This document shows positions 63,971-64,000 of a stretch of 64,000 bases of DNA, piece by piece. The stretch spans positions 95,063 through 159,062 of the forward strand of contig CAZSXU010000004.1 in assembly GCA_964610505.1 (NCBI GenBank), in the 5' to 3' direction. This DNA comes from CAZSXU01 sp964610505 (lineage in GTDB: Bacteria; Arandabacterota; Arandabacteria; JAGLYR01). Position 1 is the stretch's first letter; every line of letters starts with the position of its first letter. The notes below the pieces were generated by a model. It did no database searches. It saw only the letters and a program-made list of their open reading frames with translations, and had not been told where the DNA came from. A program made the position numbers and the translations under genes.

Positions 63971-64000
63971 TCTGCGTTCCGCCGGCTGAAGTGTGCCTGG

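Overview
The window is GC-rich bacterial chromosome, mostly transcribed from the minus strand. Several features point to the FCB side of the tree, for example Candidatus Eisenbacteria, Krumholzibacteriota or Latescibacterota: surface proteins with FlgD-like, type IX-style C-terminal domains, PorV/PorQ-type outer-membrane proteins, a TonB receptor with a CarboxypepD-like N-terminus, a fused 2-oxoacid:ferredoxin oxidoreductase, a class II ribonucleotide reductase and a membrane pyrophosphatase. The phylum is an inference from gene content; there is no rRNA or tRNA in the window.

Layout. 1-6.4 kb: a sugar-nucleotide epimerase cut by the window edge, an orphan C-terminal-domain fragment, a secreted S9 peptidase and a K+-dependent pyrophosphatase. 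6.5-15.1 kb: five minus-strand genes (TonB receptor, surface protein, PorV-like protein, periplasmic binding protein, sensor histidine kinase) that look like one uptake and sensing unit. 15.5-24.3 kb: an M2/M3-type metallopeptidase lipoprotein, malate dehydrogenase, a papain-like surface protease, a TIGR04076 protein, a nitroreductase, a polysaccharide deacetylase and an anti-sigma-type ATPase. 24.3-29.2 kb: a BMP/NupA-type nucleoside ABC transporter. 29.4-36.2 kb: RarA, an aminotransferase, an Mth938-like protein and a three-gene Vor-type oxidoreductase. 36.4-43 kb: a five-gene cluster of 2-hydroxyacyl-CoA-dehydratase-activase relatives with DUF116. 43.2-46.3 kb: nrdJ-dcd, with a promoter overlapped by NrdR-like boxes. 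46.9-53.2 kb: envelope proteins (helix-hairpin-helix/barrel protein, barrel protein, lamin-tail protein, VWA membrane protein). 53.2-57.9 kb: sirtuin, a metallophosphoesterase-cytochrome lipoprotein with an in-frame TGA, an unknown protein and a chagasin-like inhibitor. 58-64 kb: a more accessory stretch with a Tat-exported ATC-hydrolase-like protein, small envelope proteins, a four-helix-bundle (S23) protein flanked by repeats, and two unknown genes.

Two signals stand out. First, the cytochrome gene at 54107-55483 has an in-frame TGA exactly where its family motif expects a cysteine (PCG-TGA-H). It has a good promoter, a good ribosome binding site and full-length homology on both sides of the TGA, so it is a candidate periplasmic selenoprotein. 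Second, there is a family of intergenic elements that begin directly at gene stop codons: a GC-rich hairpin, then two long complementary arms made of locus-specific short words around a shared core (3836-3990, 32976-33107 and 27979-28140). Separately, several genes have their last codons plus stop codon tandemly duplicated or embedded in short repeats.
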